The notes: generated by a model from the sequence alone, not told the origin. A DNA stretch of 64,000 bases from an uncultured Brachyspira sp. (GCF_934747485.1 NZ_CAKVGN010000001.1:46404-110403); one strand, 5' to 3'. Shown: positions 1-10,353, numbered from the stretch's first letter. A program made the numbers and translations.

Positions 1-678
1 ATGTAAATCTATAAAATATTTATTATAAATATATATGCCATACATGTTAAGAGCATGTATTATATTTATGCCTTTATCAAAGTATTTTAAAGCTTGTTCA
101 TATTTTTCTATATATGAATAGAATATTCCTAAATTGTTATATGCAGGTACATAACTATTGTCTATTTCTATAGATTTCAAACAATCTTCTATTGCTTCAT
201 CATATTTAGATAAATATGATTTACATAATCCTCTATTAGAATATGAAATTTTATCGAAATTGTTTATTTCTATTATTTTATTAGAATACTCTATAGATTC
301 TTTATACATATTTAAACGAACATAACATGAAGCTATATAAAAATAACAATCTGTAATAGTATATCCTAAACCTATATTTTCATTAAAATATTCCACAGCT
401 TTTTTATAATCTTCAATAGCATAAAGATATTTTTTTAAATTATTATTAGCTATTGCTCTATTAAAATATATTTCAGAATTTATATATCCCAATTTAATAG
501 CTTTATCAAAATATTTTTTAGCTTCTAAAGAATCATTATCAAAGCTATAGACTATACCTAAATAATAATATATTTCTCCATCATTATGATTATTTTCTAT
601 ATAATTTTTGCATGCTATTTCTGCTTCTTTAAATTCCCGATTTTTAATTAATTTTACAATTTGATTTTTATTTAACAT
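1..678 (-). CDS. TPR-repeat protein, C-terminus outside window
   Basis: The frame is open from an ATG at 678 to the window edge, giving at least 226 residues with no stop. The protein is built of tandem 34-residue tetratricopeptide repeats, recognisable by recurring patterns such as YYYLGIVY, AKKYFDKAIKLGY, YNNLGIFYSYIEKYEQALKYFDKG. There is no signal peptide, so a cytoplasmic scaffold role is likely, but the partner is unknown. The gene is transcribed leftward, away from the neighbouring specificity-subunit gene, which starts upstream on the same strand. TPR proteins of this kind are abundant in Brachyspira; a second one lies at 38.5 kb. The family is certain, the specific function is not. 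Confidence 0.85.
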   Translation of the reverse strand, partial: MLNKNQIVKLIKNREFKEAEIACKNYIENNHNDGEIYYYLGIVYSFDNDSLEAKKYFDKAIKLGYINSEIYFNRAIANNNLKKYLYAIEDYKKAVEYFNENIGLGYTITDCYFYIASCYVRLNMYKESIEYSNKIIEINNFDKISYSNRGLCKSYLSKYDEAIEDCLKSIEIDNSYVPAYNNLGIFYSYIEKYEQALKYFDKGINIIHALNMYGIYIYNKYFIDLH

Positions 679-703
679 ATAAAATGACCTATCTAATTAA
701 TAA

Positions 704-1297
704 TTAAACTAAAAATTTTCTCATCACTCCTATATAAAATTTTTCTTTCTGCTCTAAAATGCTTCTTTCTATCTCCAATGACCGTTCAAATAGGCGGTTG
801 GCTTCTATTATCTTCTTTTGCTCTTCTATATTTGGAATATTTATTTGTATTTCATATAGGTTTGATACGCCTACGGATATTATTCCTGTGCCTCGGGATT
901 GTTTTTGTAGGAAATTTTGTATTTTTCTGCTTGAGTTTATGTAGATAGCTAAAAATTCAGGCATACATATATTTTGGGCTTTTTCCTTTAGTTTGATGTT
1001 GGCTATTAATGAGCTTATTATATAATCTTGGGCGTTATTTTTTATGATTATTGCTTTAAAAGGTTCTCTTAGTCTTATGAGTATGTCATTATTTTCGATG
1101 ATGTTATAATTTTGTTGATATATTGTTATTGGTTCATTGTTTATGGAGTTAGGTTTGAATTCTGCAGAGAAATTATCGAATGCTTTTAGGTTAATGAGTT
1201 TAATGTTTATGGGGGGAGATTGTTTTTTTGCGGTTAATCTTTGTATTTGGCTTCCGATTTTGATGTCGGCTATATTTTTGAGGGGTATAGTTTTCAT
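704..1297 (-). CDS. Half-size type I restriction specificity (HsdS-like) protein
   Basis: The 197-residue protein has one target-recognition-domain unit ending in the typical RGTGIISVGVSNL and IPNIEEQKKI motifs, followed by a single helical conserved region (about residues 160-197) ending in a QKEKFYIGVMRKFLV-type tail. Full HsdS subunits have two such halves and about 400 residues; this is one half. No hsdM or hsdR gene lies in the window. Half-size S proteins can act as dimers in some systems, so it may be functional with a distant HsdM, or it may be a remnant from gene shuffling. The G/C-richer stretches in the gene stand out from the surrounding DNA, which is compatible with transfer. The family call is good; activity is uncertain. 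Confidence 0.7.
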   Translation of the reverse strand: MKTIPLKNIADIKIGSQIQRLTAKKQSPPINIKLINLKAFDNFSAEFKPNSINNEPITIYQQNYNIIENNDILIRLREPFKAIIIKNNAQDYIISSLIANIKLKEKAQNICMPEFLAIYINSSRKIQNFLQKQSRGTGIISVGVSNLYEIQINIPNIEEQKKIIEANRLFERSLEIERSILEQKEKFYIGVMRKFLV

Positions 1298-1669
1298 ATT
1301 TAAGAGTATATGAAATTTTATGATAAAGTCAAGTGATTTTGTTTGAATAAAGTCTGTTGTATATTGAAATATAACAGTTTTTTATTATGATATGCGTTGC
1401 AGGTTCTTTTTAGTGTTTATATTTTTTAAAAAAATTCTAAAATTCGTTAAAAAACTATTGATTTTTTTGTTTTATTGTTTTATAATTTTCTAACTTTCAG
1501 AGAAGCGATTAAAGCGTTTAGTATTAGTTTTCTTTACATTTATGTAGATAAATACTATAAAAGCTCGGCTGTTATAAGCTGTTTCGTTTGAAGATAAAAT
1601 TTTAATAATATAAATCCTTTTTAATAAAGGGTAAAAATAAAAAAATAAAGATTAGAGGTTTTGTATTGT
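1298..1669. other. Intergenic region upstream of rpsL: promoter and long leader
   Basis: This 370-base gap separates the leftward HsdS-like gene from the ribosomal superoperon. It holds a hairpin with a T-run at about 1350-1384 (an imperfect CTGTT...ACAG stem followed by TTTTTT), the rpsL promoter at 1458-1486, and a leader of about 175 bases with no ORF I would defend. The leader contains short inverted repeats (for example the paired AAGCG and GCTT segments near 1503-1582), but I could not derive a recognised ribosomal-protein autoregulatory structure by eye. Confidence 0.5.
1458..1486 (+). promoter_or_regulatory. Predicted sigma-70 promoter of the str/S10 superoperon
   Basis: TTGATT at 1458-1463 and a perfect TATAAT at 1481-1486 are separated by exactly 17 bases. 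Transcription would start near 1493, about 177 bases before the rpsL ATG. It is the best promoter match in the gap and points at the superoperon. Confidence 0.65.
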
Positions 1670-2044
1670 ATGCCTACAATTAATCAATTAGTAAGAAAAG
1701 GTCGTAAACGTATAGTAAATAAGACTAAATCACCTGCATTAATGAAATGTCCGCAAAGAGAAGGTGTTTGTACTCGTGTAACAACAACTACACCAAAAAA
1801 ACCTAACTCAGCTATGCGTAAAATAGCTCGTGTAAGAATAACAAACGGTATGGAAGTAACAGCATATATTCCTGGTATAGACCATACATTACAGGAACAC
1901 AACCGTGTATTAATAAGAGGCGGAAGAGTTAAAGACTTACCTGGTTGTCGTTATCACATAGTTCGCGGAAGCCGTGAAGCTACAGGTGTAGAAAAGAGAA
2001 TGAAAGCTAGAAGTAAATATGGTACTAAAAAACCTAAGGCTTAA
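1670..2044 (+). CDS. rpsL: 30S ribosomal protein S12
   Basis: The 124-residue protein starts [12 protein letters not shown] as S12 normally does. I place the start at the ATG at 1670 because AGAGG at 1654-1658 is correctly spaced for it; an upstream in-frame TTG at 1661 would overlap the ribosome binding site. S12 lies at the decoding centre. The streptomycin-resistance positions look wild type: TTTPKKPNS keeps the lysine equivalent to E. coli K42, and GGRVKDLPG keeps K87. It is the first gene of the superoperon, 14 bases before rpsG. Confidence 0.97.
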   Translation: MPTINQLVRKGRKRIVNKTKSPALMKCPQREGVCTRVTTTTPKKPNSAMRKIARVRITNGMEVTAYIPGIDHTLQEHNRVLIRGGRVKDLPGCRYHIVRGSREATGVEKRMKARSKYGTKKPKA

Positions 2045-2058
2045 TGGAGTGAATTAAT

Positions 2059-2529
2059 ATGGCAAGAAGAAGAAGAGCGCAAACAAGAAAAATAAATGCT
2101 GATCCAATTTACGGCAGTGTTGTTATAAGTAAATTTATAAACAAATTAATGTATGACGGCAAAAAAAGTAAAGCTGAAAACATTTTTTATAAAGCTATGG
2201 ATTTGGTAAAAGAGAAAACAGGAAAAGATGGTTTAGAGGCTTTTAATGAAGCTATTAATAATATAAAACCGCAAGTAGAAGTAAAATCAAAAAGAGTCGG
2301 CGGTTCTACTTATCAAGTACCTGTTGAAGTTAGACCAGACAGACAAAACTCATTAGCTTTTACATGGCTTATAGATGCTTCAAGAAAAAGAGGCGGAAGA
2401 AGCATGATAGAGCGTTTGTCAAATGAAATAGCTGATGCAATAGAAGGTAAAGGTCAAGCAGTTGCTAAGAGAGATACAGTACATAGAATGGCTGAAGGTA
2501 ACAAAGCATTTGCACACTTTAGGTGGTAA
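2059..2529 (+). CDS. rpsG: 30S ribosomal protein S7
   Basis: The 156-residue protein has the usual S7 length and the typical start MARRRRAQ. The conserved [21 protein letters not shown] segment appears as [14 protein letters not shown] at about residues 76-90, and the end is AFAHFRW. S7 binds the 3' major domain of 16S rRNA and nucleates assembly of the 30S head. The gene sits between rpsL and fusA as in the classical str operon. No oddities were seen. Confidence 0.97.
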   Translation: MARRRRAQTRKINADPIYGSVVISKFINKLMYDGKKSKAENIFYKAMDLVKEKTGKDGLEAFNEAINNIKPQVEVKSKRVGGSTYQVPVEVRPDRQNSLAFTWLIDASRKRGGRSMIERLSNEIADAIEGKGQAVAKRDTVHRMAEGNKAFAHFRW

Positions 2530-2549
2530 GGTTTAAGGAGAGAGAATAA

Positions 2550-4631
2550 GTGGCACGTCAAATTTCGTTAGAAAATACACGTAATATTGGTATTATGGCT
2601 CACATTGATGCTGGTAAAACTACTTTAAGTGAGCGTATATTATTCTTTACAGGTAAGACACATAGATTAGGTGAGGTTCATGAAGGTGCAGCTGAAATGG
2701 ACTGGATGGAGCAGGAGAGAGAAAGAGGTATTACAATTACTTCTGCTGCAACTACTTGTTTTTGGAATGGTCATAGAATTAACTTAATAGATACTCCGGG
2801 GCACGTTGACTTTACTGCTGAGGTAGAAAGGTCTTTAAGGGTATTAGATAGTGCTGTAGGAGTATTTTGTTCAGTAGGCGGTGTTCAGCCTCAAAGTGAA
2901 ACAGTATGGAGACAAGCAAGTAACTATAAAATCCCAAGAGCTATTTTTGTTAATAAAATGGACAGGATTGGTGCTAACTTCTACGCTGTTTTAGATCAAA
3001 CAAGAGATAGATTAAAAGCAAACAGTCACCCAGTAGTTATACCTATAGGTGCAGAAAGCAATTTCGAGGGTGTTGTTGACTTAGTAAAAATGAAAGAGAT
3101 AGTTTGGGTATCTGAAGACGGTATGAAGATGGAAGAGAGAGAAATCAGACCTGAACTAAAAGAACAAGCAGAAAAATATAGAAATGAATTATTAGAAGCA
3201 ATCGTTGAATATGATGATGATGCTATGAATAAGTTCTTTGAAGGTGAGGAAATAGATATTCCTACAATAAAAAGACTTATAAGAACAGCTACATTAACAG
3301 CTGACTTCTTCCCAATGTTCTGTGGTACAGCTTTCAAAAATAAAGGTATTCAAGTATTAATAGATGCTGTAGTTGATTATTTACCATCTCCATTAGATAA
3401 ACCTGAAATAGAAGGTACAGATTTAGATGGTAATGTTATAAAAAGAAAAGTAGCAGATGATGAGAAATTCAGTGCATTAGCATTCAAAATAATGACAGAC
3501 CCGCACGTTGGAAAAATAGCATTCTTAAGAGTTTACTCTGGAATATTAGAAGCTGGTTCTTATGTATATAATGCTACAAAAGGTAAAAGAGAGCGTATCG
3601 GAAGAATACTTCAGATGCATGCTAACAAAAGAGAAGAGATTGAACAAGTATATTGCGGTGATATAGCAGCAGCAGTAGGACTTAAAGAAACTACAACAGG
3701 TGATACATTATGTCCTGAAAATGCTCCTATCATCTTAGAATCAATCAACTTCCCAGAGCCGGTAATTAACGTTGCTATAGAGCCTAAAACAAAAGGTGAT
3801 AGAGATAAAATGTCTATAGCTTTATCAAGACTTGCTGAAGAAGATCCAACATTTAGAGTTAGTTTTGATGAAGAAACAGGTCAAACAATCATCGCAGGTA
3901 TGGGTGAGCTTCACTTAGAGATTATCTGTGACAGAATGAAAAGAGAATACAAAGTTGAGGCAAATGTAGGTCGTCCTCAAGTATCTTACAGAGAAGGTAT
4001 TAAGAAGACAGTTGAAGTTGAAGGTAAATTTGTACGTCAGTCTGGCGGTAAAGGTCAGTACGGTGATGTATGGTTGAGAATTGGACCTAACGAGCCTAAT
4101 GCAGGATTCAAGTTTAACAATGAAATCGTTGGCGGTGTTGTTCCAAAAGAATATATACCAGCTGTAGAGAAAGGTTGTGTTGAGGCTATGAATACAGGTG
4201 TTCTTGCTAACTATCCAATGCTTGACGTTATAGTATCAGCATTTGATGGTTCATTCCACCCAGTAGACTCATCAGAGATGGCATTCAAAATTGCTGCTTC
4301 AATGGGTTTCAAAGATGGATGTAAAAAAGCAGACCCTTATTTGTTAGAGCCTATGATGAGTGTAGAGGTTGTAACACCAGAAGATTATATGGGTGATATT
4401 ATCGGTGACTTAGCTTCAAGAAGAGGACAGGTTCACGGATTTACAGATAAGTCTGGTTATAAATCTATTAATGCTACAGTACCTCTTGCAGAGATGTTTG
4501 GTTATACAACAAGTATAAGAAACGTATCACAAGGTAGAGCAAGCTACACAATGCAGTTCTCACACTACGAGGAAGTACCTAAAAATGTAGCAGAAGAGAT
4601 AATAGGTGCTAGAATGGGTAACACCAAATAA
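2550..4631 (+). CDS. fusA: Translation elongation factor G
   Basis: The 693-residue protein is a full-length EF-G, the GTPase that drives tRNA-mRNA translocation. The G motifs are intact: AHIDAGKTT (about residues 17-25), RGITI in switch I, DTPGHVDF and NKMD. Domain IV carries the [10 protein letters not shown] segment. The start is a GTG at 2550 preceded by AAGGAG. It lies 20 bases after rpsG in the str gene order. Its intact RGITI switch contrasts with the altered switch I in the neighbouring EF-Tu. Confidence 0.97.
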   Translation: MARQISLENTRNIGIMAHIDAGKTTLSERILFFTGKTHRLGEVHEGAAEMDWMEQERERGITITSAATTCFWNGHRINLIDTPGHVDFTAEVERSLRVLDSAVGVFCSVGGVQPQSETVWRQASNYKIPRAIFVNKMDRIGANFYAVLDQTRDRLKANSHPVVIPIGAESNFEGVVDLVKMKEIVWVSEDGMKMEEREIRPELKEQAEKYRNELLEAIVEYDDDAMNKFFEGEEIDIPTIKRLIRTATLTADFFPMFCGTAFKNKGIQVLIDAVVDYLPSPLDKPEIEGTDLDGNVIKRKVADDEKFSALAFKIMTDPHVGKIAFLRVYSGILEAGSYVYNATKGKRERIGRILQMHANKREEIEQVYCGDIAAAVGLKETTTGDTLCPENAPIILESINFPEPVINVAIEPKTKGDRDKMSIALSRLAEEDPTFRVSFDEETGQTIIAGMGELHLEIICDRMKREYKVEANVGRPQVSYREGIKKTVEVEGKFVRQSGGKGQYGDVWLRIGPNEPNAGFKFNNEIVGGVVPKEYIPAVEKGCVEAMNTGVLANYPMLDVIVSAFDGSFHPVDSSEMAFKIAASMGFKDGCKKADPYLLEPMMSVEVVTPEDYMGDIIGDLASRRGQVHGFTDKSGYKSINATVPLAEMFGYTTSIRNVSQGRASYTMQFSHYEEVPKNVAEEIIGARMGNTK

Positions 4632-4709
4632 GTAAGAGATTAACAAAAAATAAAAATAAAATAAAAAACAATTTCCTAGAGAATAGGGATAAATAATTGG
4701 AGGATAAAA

Positions 4710-5936
4710 ATGGCTAAAGGAACTTATGAAGGTACAAAAACACACGTAAACGTTGGTACTATCGGTCACGTTGACCATGGTAAAACAACATTAACATCAG
4801 CAATAACTGCAGTATCATCTGCAATGTTTCCAGCAACAGTACAAAAAGTTGCATACGATTCAGTAGCAAAAGCTTCTGAGAGTCAAGGTAGAAGAGACCC
4901 TACAAAAATTTTGACAATCGCTACTTCACACGTAGAATATGAATCAGATAACAGACACTATGCTCACGTAGACTGTCCAGGTCACGCTGACTATATTAAA
5001 AACATGATTACAGGTGCTGCTCAGATGGACGGTGCTATCTTAGTAGTATCAGCAGAAGACGGTGTAATGCCGCAAACAAAAGAACACGTACTTCTTTCAA
5101 GACAAGTAGGTGTAAACTACATCGTTGTATTCTTAAACAAATGTGATAAATTAGATGACCCAGAAATGGCAGAAATAGTAGAAGCAGAAGTAGTAGACGT
5201 ATTAGACCACTATGGTTTCGATGGCTCTAAAACTCCTATTATTAGAGGTTCTGCAATCAAAGCTATTCAAGCAATTGAAGCAGGTAAAGATCCAAGAACT
5301 GATCCAGATTGTAAATGTATAATAGACCTATTAAACGCACTTGATACTTATATTCCAGATCCAGTACGTGAAACAGATAAAGACTTCTTAATGTCTATCG
5401 AAGACGTATACTCAATTCCTGGAAGAGGTACAGTCGTTACAGGTAGAATAGAAAGAGGACAAATTAAAAAAGGTGATGAAGTAGAAATCGTTGGAATAAG
5501 ACCTACTAAGAAAACTACTTGTACAGGTGTAGAAATGTTCAAGAAAGAAGTTGTTGGTATAGCTGGTTATAACGTTGGATGTCTTTTAAGAGGTATTGAA
5601 CGTAAAGAAGTAGAAAGAGGACAGGTATTAGCTAAACCAGGTACAATCACACCTCATAAAAAATTCGAAGCAGAAGTATATATCTTGAAAAAAGAAGAAG
5701 GCGGAAGACATAGCGGTTTCGTAAGCGGTTACAGACCACAAATGTACTTCAGAACAACAGACGTAACAGGAGTTATCAACTTACCAGAAGGCTCTCCAAT
5801 GATAATGCCAGGTGATAACGCTAACTTAACAATCGAGCTTATCACTCCAATAGCTATGGAAGAGAAACAAAGATTCGCTATACGTGAAGGCGGTAAGACA
5901 GTAGGTAACGGTGTTGTAACAAAAATATTAGAATAA
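4710..5936 (+). CDS. tuf: Translation elongation factor Tu with divergent switch I
   Basis: EF-Tu delivers aminoacyl-tRNA to the ribosome. The 408-residue protein is longer than the usual 394-396. The P-loop [18 protein letters not shown] and NKCD motifs are intact. The nearly universal switch I sequence RGITINT is replaced by KILTIAT: the Thr that coordinates magnesium is kept but the preceding Arg-Gly is lost. In domain 2 the usual AGDNVG is AGYNVG. There is extra sequence near residues 190-215 ([10 protein letters not shown]). I recall the same form from Brachyspira EF-Tu entries, so this looks lineage-specific and not an error. The GGAGG ribosome binding site precedes the ATG by 7 bases. 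It is the only tuf copy here. Confidence 0.96.
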   Translation: MAKGTYEGTKTHVNVGTIGHVDHGKTTLTSAITAVSSAMFPATVQKVAYDSVAKASESQGRRDPTKILTIATSHVEYESDNRHYAHVDCPGHADYIKNMITGAAQMDGAILVVSAEDGVMPQTKEHVLLSRQVGVNYIVVFLNKCDKLDDPEMAEIVEAEVVDVLDHYGFDGSKTPIIRGSAIKAIQAIEAGKDPRTDPDCKCIIDLLNALDTYIPDPVRETDKDFLMSIEDVYSIPGRGTVVTGRIERGQIKKGDEVEIVGIRPTKKTTCTGVEMFKKEVVGIAGYNVGCLLRGIERKEVERGQVLAKPGTITPHKKFEAEVYILKKEEGGRHSGFVSGYRPQMYFRTTDVTGVINLPEGSPMIMPGDNANLTIELITPIAMEEKQRFAIREGGKTVGNGVVTKILE

Positions 5937-5954
5937 TTTAAGGAAAGAAAATAA

Positions 5955-5984
5955 AAGGGATATGTTTTAATAAATGTATCCCTT
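5955..5984 (+). other. Strong hairpin between tuf and rpsJ
   Basis: AAGGGATATGTTT at 5955-5967 and AAATGTATCCCTT at 5972-5984 form a 13-pair stem (two G-U pairs) with a four-base loop. No T-run follows, so it is not a standard intrinsic terminator. It divides the str genes from the S10 genes and may be a processing or mRNA-stability element. Confidence 0.6.
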
Positions 5985-6016
5985 AATATAAAGAATAAAA
6001 GCGAGTAATTCAAACT

Positions 6017-6322
6017 ATGAAAGAACAGAAAATAAGAGTTAAATTAAAAGCCTTTGATATAGAATTAATTGATCAATCAGCTCAGTCAATAGTTGCTAGT
6101 GTAAAGAAGACAGGTGCAAGAGTATCAGGACCTATACCGCTACCAACAAGCATAAGAAAGGTAACAGTAATAAGAAGTCCGCATGTAAACATTAAGTCAA
6201 GAGAACAGTTCGAGATGAGAGTTTACAAGAGATTAATAGATATCTTTGATGTAACACCTCAAACAACTGAGTCTTTGAAGAAGTTGGCACTTCCAGCTGG
6301 CGTAGATGTACAGTTGAAATAA
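6017..6322 (+). CDS. rpsJ: 30S ribosomal protein S10
   Basis: The 101-residue protein matches S10 in length and sequence: [21 protein letters not shown] near the start and the [25 protein letters not shown] segment at about residues 55-80. S10 is part of the 30S head and, in many bacteria, the NusE antitermination factor. It follows the tuf hairpin and is separated from rplC by 126 bases, unusually loose for the S10 operon. Confidence 0.97.
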   Translation: MKEQKIRVKLKAFDIELIDQSAQSIVASVKKTGARVSGPIPLPTSIRKVTVIRSPHVNIKSREQFEMRVYKRLIDIFDVTPQTTESLKKLALPAGVDVQLK

Positions 6323-6448
6323 GAAAGGTTTTTTAAACTGTGTGAATAAAACTTTACTACGTTTTATTTATATGGTTATAATTTTAATAGTTTGACTTAA
6401 AAAAATTGGTAAAAAAGAAGTAGTAAAATCATTATAGAGGATTAGCCG

Positions 6449-7105
6449 ATGGTAGGAATAATTGGCAGAAAATTGGGTATGACAACAGTTTTCGATGAAA
6501 CTGGAAATGCTATAGCAGTAACAGTTGTAGAGGCTGGGCCATGCACAGTTATGCAGGTTAGAGATAATGAGAAAGATGGCTATAATGCTATTCAATTAGG
6601 TTATGGTGCTGTAAAAGAAAAGCATTTAAAAAAGCCACAAATAGGGCAATTTAAAAAAGCAAATTTAGAGCCTAAGAAATATTTAAAAGAATTTAGGTTA
6701 GATGATTCAAGTGCCTATACAGTTGGTCAGGAACTTAAAGTAGATATATTTCAAGCGGGCGATTTTATAGATGTTAGTTCTTTGAGCAAAGGTAGAGGAT
6801 TTGCCGGCGTAATGAAAAGACATAATTACGATGGTGGTCCTATGAGTCATGGTTCTAATTTCAGAAGAAGAGCAGGTTCTATAGGTTGTAACAGTTACCC
6901 TGCAAGAGTATGGAAAGGCAAAGGTATGCCTGGTCATATGGGTAATACTTTAACTACTATACAAAACTTAAAAGTAGTTGAAATAAGACCAGAAGATAAC
7001 TTGATTATGATTAAAGGTTCTATACCCGGAGCTATAAACGGTATAGTAAAAATCACTCAAGCAGCTAAGAAGAAAAATAAGAAGAAGAACTCAATGACTA
7101 AATAA
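6449..7105 (+). CDS. rplC: 50S ribosomal protein L3
   Basis: The 218-residue protein begins MVGIIGRKLGMT, the classic L3 start, and carries the extended loop that reaches the peptidyl transferase centre (SHGSNFRRRAGSIG, about residues 131-144). It has a lysine-rich C-terminal tail (AKKKNKKKNSMTK). L3 is an early 23S rRNA assembly protein. GAGG precedes the ATG, and rplD follows after 18 bases. Confidence 0.97.
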   Translation: MVGIIGRKLGMTTVFDETGNAIAVTVVEAGPCTVMQVRDNEKDGYNAIQLGYGAVKEKHLKKPQIGQFKKANLEPKKYLKEFRLDDSSAYTVGQELKVDIFQAGDFIDVSSLSKGRGFAGVMKRHNYDGGPMSHGSNFRRRAGSIGCNSYPARVWKGKGMPGHMGNTLTTIQNLKVVEIRPEDNLIMIKGSIPGAINGIVKITQAAKKKNKKKNSMTK

Positions 7106-7123
7106 TAAAAGCAGGATGATAAA

Positions 7124-7771
7124 ATGGAAGTAGTAATACTAAATGAAAATGGAGATAGCGTAGGTAATTTAGAGGTAGTTGACGAGATATTCAAATCAGA
7201 AGTTAACAACAATCTACTTTACGAAGCAATCAAAAATGAGTTGGCGAACAGACGTCAAGGAACTCACTCTACTAAAACAAGAGCAGAAGTTTCAGGAGGC
7301 GGTAAAAAGCCTTGGAGACAAAAAGGTACAGGTAGAGCAAGAGCAGGTTCTACACGTTCACCAATTTGGGTAGGCGGTGGTAAAACACATACTCCTAAGC
7401 CTAGAGATTATAGTTATAGATTGCCTAAAAAGATGAAACGTAAGGCTCTATTGTCTGTTTTATCTTTGAAATATGGTAACAATGTTCTTAAAGTTTTTGA
7501 GGATTTCACTTTTGATGCTCCAAAGACAAAAAGAATGGCAAGTTTTATAAGTAAGGTTAAAGAGCCAAATAGCAGAAAAGTAGCATTTGTAGTAGGTAAA
7601 GATGAGTCATTAGGTGATAATTACAATAAGTTATTATTATCTTTAAGAAACATCAAAGATTTAAAGCTTGTAAATGCAGACAGTATGTCTATACATCCTT
7701 TATATTATGCTGATGAAGTATACTTTACTAAAACAGCTTTATCTAAATTAAATGCTAGAATTAAGGGATAA
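7124..7771 (+). CDS. rplD: 50S ribosomal protein L4
   Basis: The 215-residue protein has the L4 fold core and the conserved basic loop GGGKKPWRQKGTGRARAG (about residues 60-77) that lines the peptide exit tunnel and where macrolide-resistance changes occur in other bacteria; I see no obvious disruption. In several bacteria L4 also represses the S10 operon. It sits between rplC and rplW, ending 5 bases before the rplW start. Confidence 0.97.
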   Translation: MEVVILNENGDSVGNLEVVDEIFKSEVNNNLLYEAIKNELANRRQGTHSTKTRAEVSGGGKKPWRQKGTGRARAGSTRSPIWVGGGKTHTPKPRDYSYRLPKKMKRKALLSVLSLKYGNNVLKVFEDFTFDAPKTKRMASFISKVKEPNSRKVAFVVGKDESLGDNYNKLLLSLRNIKDLKLVNADSMSIHPLYYADEVYFTKTALSKLNARIKG

Positions 7772-7776
7772 TAAAT

Positions 7777-8076
7777 ATGAGCATGTATTCACTTTTAATA
7801 GAGCCTATACTTACAGAAAAGAGTAATATCCTTAGAACTGAGCCTAAAGGAACAGAGAAGCGTTATTATGTATTTAGAGTAAGACAGGACGCTAATAAGC
7901 AAGAGTTGAAGAAAGCGGTTGAAAAAATATTTAATGTACATCCGCTAGATTGTAAGATAATAAATGTAAAGCCTAAGAAGAAAAATCGCAGAATGAGCAG
8001 ACGCGGTTATACACGCAGTTATAAAAAAGCGATAATAGTTCTCGATGGCAAAGAATCAATAGATATAGTAAAATAA
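7777..8076 (+). CDS. rplW: 50S ribosomal protein L23
   Basis: The 99-residue L23 lies at the exit of the peptide tunnel and docks trigger factor and the signal recognition particle. The family segment ILTEKS is at residues 9-14, and YVFRVRQDANKQELKKAVEKIF follows in pieces. The start at 7777 is preferred over the next ATG at 7783 because AAGGG at 7763-7767 is better spaced. It follows rplD and precedes rplB by 14 bases. Confidence 0.96.
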   Translation: MSMYSLLIEPILTEKSNILRTEPKGTEKRYYVFRVRQDANKQELKKAVEKIFNVHPLDCKIINVKPKKKNRRMSRRGYTRSYKKAIIVLDGKESIDIVK

Positions 8077-8090
8077 GTTGAGGGATACCG

Positions 8091-8927
8091 ATGGCTATTA
8101 AGAAATTTAAACCGACAACACCAAGTTTACGTTATCGTACAGTAGTTGATTTTTCGGATATAACAACAAATGAGCCTTGTAAATCATTAGTATGCGGTAA
8201 AAAACGCATAAGCGGAAGAGGTTCAAACGGTCGTATCACTATGCGTCGTCGTGGTGGTGGACACAAGAAATTATTTAGATTAGTAGATTTTAGAAGAGAT
8301 AAGCATGATATAGAAGCTAAAGTAGTTTCTATAGAGTATGATCCTAACAGAACAGCTCGTATAGCTCTTTTACATTACACAGATGGTGAAAAAAGATATA
8401 TAATATGGCCATTGGGACTTAATGTAGGCGACAGAGTTGTTAGCGGAGAAAATGCTAAAGTAAAAGTAGGTTGCACTTTACCTTTAAGAAAGATACCTTT
8501 AGGTACTATAATACATAACATAGAAATAACACCAGGAAAAGGTGGTCAGCTTGTTAGAGCAGCAGGCGGTGGTGCTCAGATAACAGCAAAATCTGGTGGT
8601 TATTGTGTAATAAGACTTCGCTCTGGTGAAGAGAGAAGAATATTAGAAGATTGTTATGCTACTATAGGACAAATCGGTAACTTAGATCATTTCAACACTA
8701 CAGACGGTAAAGCAGGTACTACTAGACATAAAGGTAGAAGACCAAAAGTAAGAGGTGTTGTAATGAACCCAGTAGATCACCCACACGGCGGTGGTGAAGG
8801 TAAGAGTGGACAGGGTAACCCACATCCAGTATCTCCTACAGGTGTACCTACTAAGGGATATAAGACTAGAAAGAAAAACAAATATTCTGACAGATTAATA
8901 ATTAAGAGAAGAGGGGGTAAGAAATAA
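8091..8927 (+). CDS. rplB: 50S ribosomal protein L2
   Basis: The 278-residue protein has the standard L2 length. It carries the RNA-binding start [12 protein letters not shown], the [17 protein letters not shown] region and the strictly conserved [12 protein letters not shown] (about residues 225-236), whose histidine lies near the peptidyl transferase centre. Its TAA overlaps the rpsS ATG by one base (TAATG), which indicates translational coupling. Confidence 0.97.
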   Translation: MAIKKFKPTTPSLRYRTVVDFSDITTNEPCKSLVCGKKRISGRGSNGRITMRRRGGGHKKLFRLVDFRRDKHDIEAKVVSIEYDPNRTARIALLHYTDGEKRYIIWPLGLNVGDRVVSGENAKVKVGCTLPLRKIPLGTIIHNIEITPGKGGQLVRAAGGGAQITAKSGGYCVIRLRSGEERRILEDCYATIGQIGNLDHFNTTDGKAGTTRHKGRRPKVRGVVMNPVDHPHGGGEGKSGQGNPHPVSPTGVPTKGYKTRKKNKYSDRLIIKRRGGKK

Positions 8928-9196
8928 TGTCTCGCTCTATTAAGAAAGGACCTTTTGTAGATAAAAATCTTTTCAAGAAGATACAAGCTGGAGATAACAA
9001 GCACCAAATAAAAACTTATAGCCGTGCTTCAACAATTATTCCAGAGATGATAGGTTTTACTATAAATGTTCATAACGGTAAAACATTTGTAGCAGTTTAT
9101 GTACAAGAGAATATGATAGGTCATAAATTAGGTGAATTTGCTCCTACTAGAACTTTTCGTTCACATGCAGGTGCAGCTAAGGTAGCTAAGAAATAA
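8927..9196 (+). CDS. rpsS: 30S ribosomal protein S19
   Basis: The 89-residue S19 starts [12 protein letters not shown] and carries [12 protein letters not shown] and [13 protein letters not shown], the typical family blocks. S19 forms a complex with S13 in the 30S head. It overlaps rplB by one base and is followed by rplV after 11 bases. Confidence 0.97.
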   Translation: MSRSIKKGPFVDKNLFKKIQAGDNKHQIKTYSRASTIIPEMIGFTINVHNGKTFVAVYVQENMIGHKLGEFAPTRTFRSHAGAAKVAKK

Positions 9197-9207
9197 GGAA
9201 TTGGACT

Positions 9208-9612
9208 ATGGAATATAAGGTAAAGGTACGTTATTTACGCATAGGTCGCAGGAAAGTAGCAAGATTACTTCCTTTTGTTAAAGGTGAGTATGTTAACCAT
9301 GCAATCGCTAATCTTACAACTATGCCACAAATGTCATCAGTTGTACTTAGAAAGGCTATAAAAAGCGGTATAGCAAATGCTATTTCTCAGACTAGAACTA
9401 TTAACCCAGACACATTATGGGTTAAGACAGCTTTTGTTGATAAAGCACCATCATTGAAACGCATAAGAGCAGCAAGTCGTGGTAGTGCTGATCCTATATT
9501 AAAAAGAAATTCACATATTACTATAGTATTAAGTGATGAAAAAAAACCTGAGAAGAAAAAAATTAAGAGAGTTGCAAAAAAAGAAGAAGCAGCTAAAGTA
9601 GCGGAGGTATAA
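9208..9612 (+). CDS. rplV: 50S ribosomal protein L22
   Basis: L22 spans the large subunit and lines the exit tunnel. The 134-residue protein has the core (LRIGRRKVARLLPFVKG start; RIRAASRGSADPILKRNSHITIVL near residue 90-115 in pieces) plus a lysine- and alanine-rich C-terminal extension of about 20 residues (KKPEKKKIKRVAKKEEAAK) that makes it longer than the usual 110-115. The next gene starts 3 bases after its stop. Confidence 0.96.
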   Translation: MEYKVKVRYLRIGRRKVARLLPFVKGEYVNHAIANLTTMPQMSSVVLRKAIKSGIANAISQTRTINPDTLWVKTAFVDKAPSLKRIRAASRGSADPILKRNSHITIVLSDEKKPEKKKIKRVAKKEEAAKVAEV

Positions 9613-9615
9613 ACT

Positions 9616-10353
9616 ATGGGTCAAAAGGTTAGTCCAATAGGTTTAAGACTCGGAGTTAATAAAACTTGGTCTAGTAAATGGTTCGAAGATGGCAGAACTT
9701 ATGCAGATAGTTTGCATGAAGACTTATCTATAAGACGCTATATAATGAACTATTATTATAAGACATTAAAAGAAGAACAGAAAAAAATTGGCGGAAAGAA
9801 AGAGTCTTTTGATCCTGCTATATCTGACATACAAATAGTACGTTTCCCAGATAGAATCAATGTATTTATTTCTACTGCAAGAGTAGGAGTAGTTGTAGGT
9901 CCTAAGGGTCAGAGAGTTGAGGCTGTTAAGGCTGCTGTACAAAAGTTAGTAAAAAAGCCTATTAATGTTTCTATATCAGAAATCAAAGAGGCTGAATTAG
10001 ATGCTACATTGGCAGCACAAAGCGTAGCTCGTCAATTAGAAATGCGTGTTGCTTTCAGAAGAGCTATGAAGAGTGTTATCACTCAAGCTATGAAGAAAGG
10101 TGCTAAAGGTATAAAAGTTATGTGTTCTGGTCGTTTAGCAGGTGCTGATATCGCTAGAACAGAACAGTACAAAAATGGTTCAGTACCTCTTCATACAATA
10201 AGAGCAAATATAGATTATGGTACTGCTGAAGCTTCTACTACATTTGGTATCATCGGGGTAAAAGTGTGGATATATAAAGGCGAGATTCTTGATAAGAAAG
10301 AAAGCAAACAAGATGATGCGGGTAAAGTTATCAGTGCTAAAGGAGATAGATAA
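9616..10353 (+). CDS. rpsC: 30S ribosomal protein S3
   Basis: The 245-residue S3 begins [13 protein letters not shown] and contains the KH RNA-binding domain with the [13 protein letters not shown] loop (about residues 94-106), followed by the C-terminal S3 domain ([23 protein letters not shown] in pieces). It lies at the mRNA entry channel. Its stop overlaps the rplP start by one base (TAATG). Confidence 0.97.
   Translation: MGQKVSPIGLRLGVNKTWSSKWFEDGRTYADSLHEDLSIRRYIMNYYYKTLKEEQKKIGGKKESFDPAISDIQIVRFPDRINVFISTARVGVVVGPKGQRVEAVKAAVQKLVKKPINVSISEIKEAELDATLAAQSVARQLEMRVAFRRAMKSVITQAMKKGAKGIKVMCSGRLAGADIARTEQYKNGSVPLHTIRANIDYGTAEASTTFGIIGVKVWIYKGEILDKKESKQDDAGKVISAKGDR

Noticed and set aside
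1661..1669. A longer S12 starting at TTG 1661.
   Set aside because: It would begin two bases after the AGAGG site and add MYC before the universal MPTINQL start.
5955..5984. The hairpin after tuf as an intrinsic terminator.
   Set aside because: The stem is strong but no T-run follows, and the S10 genes downstream have no clear promoter of their own.
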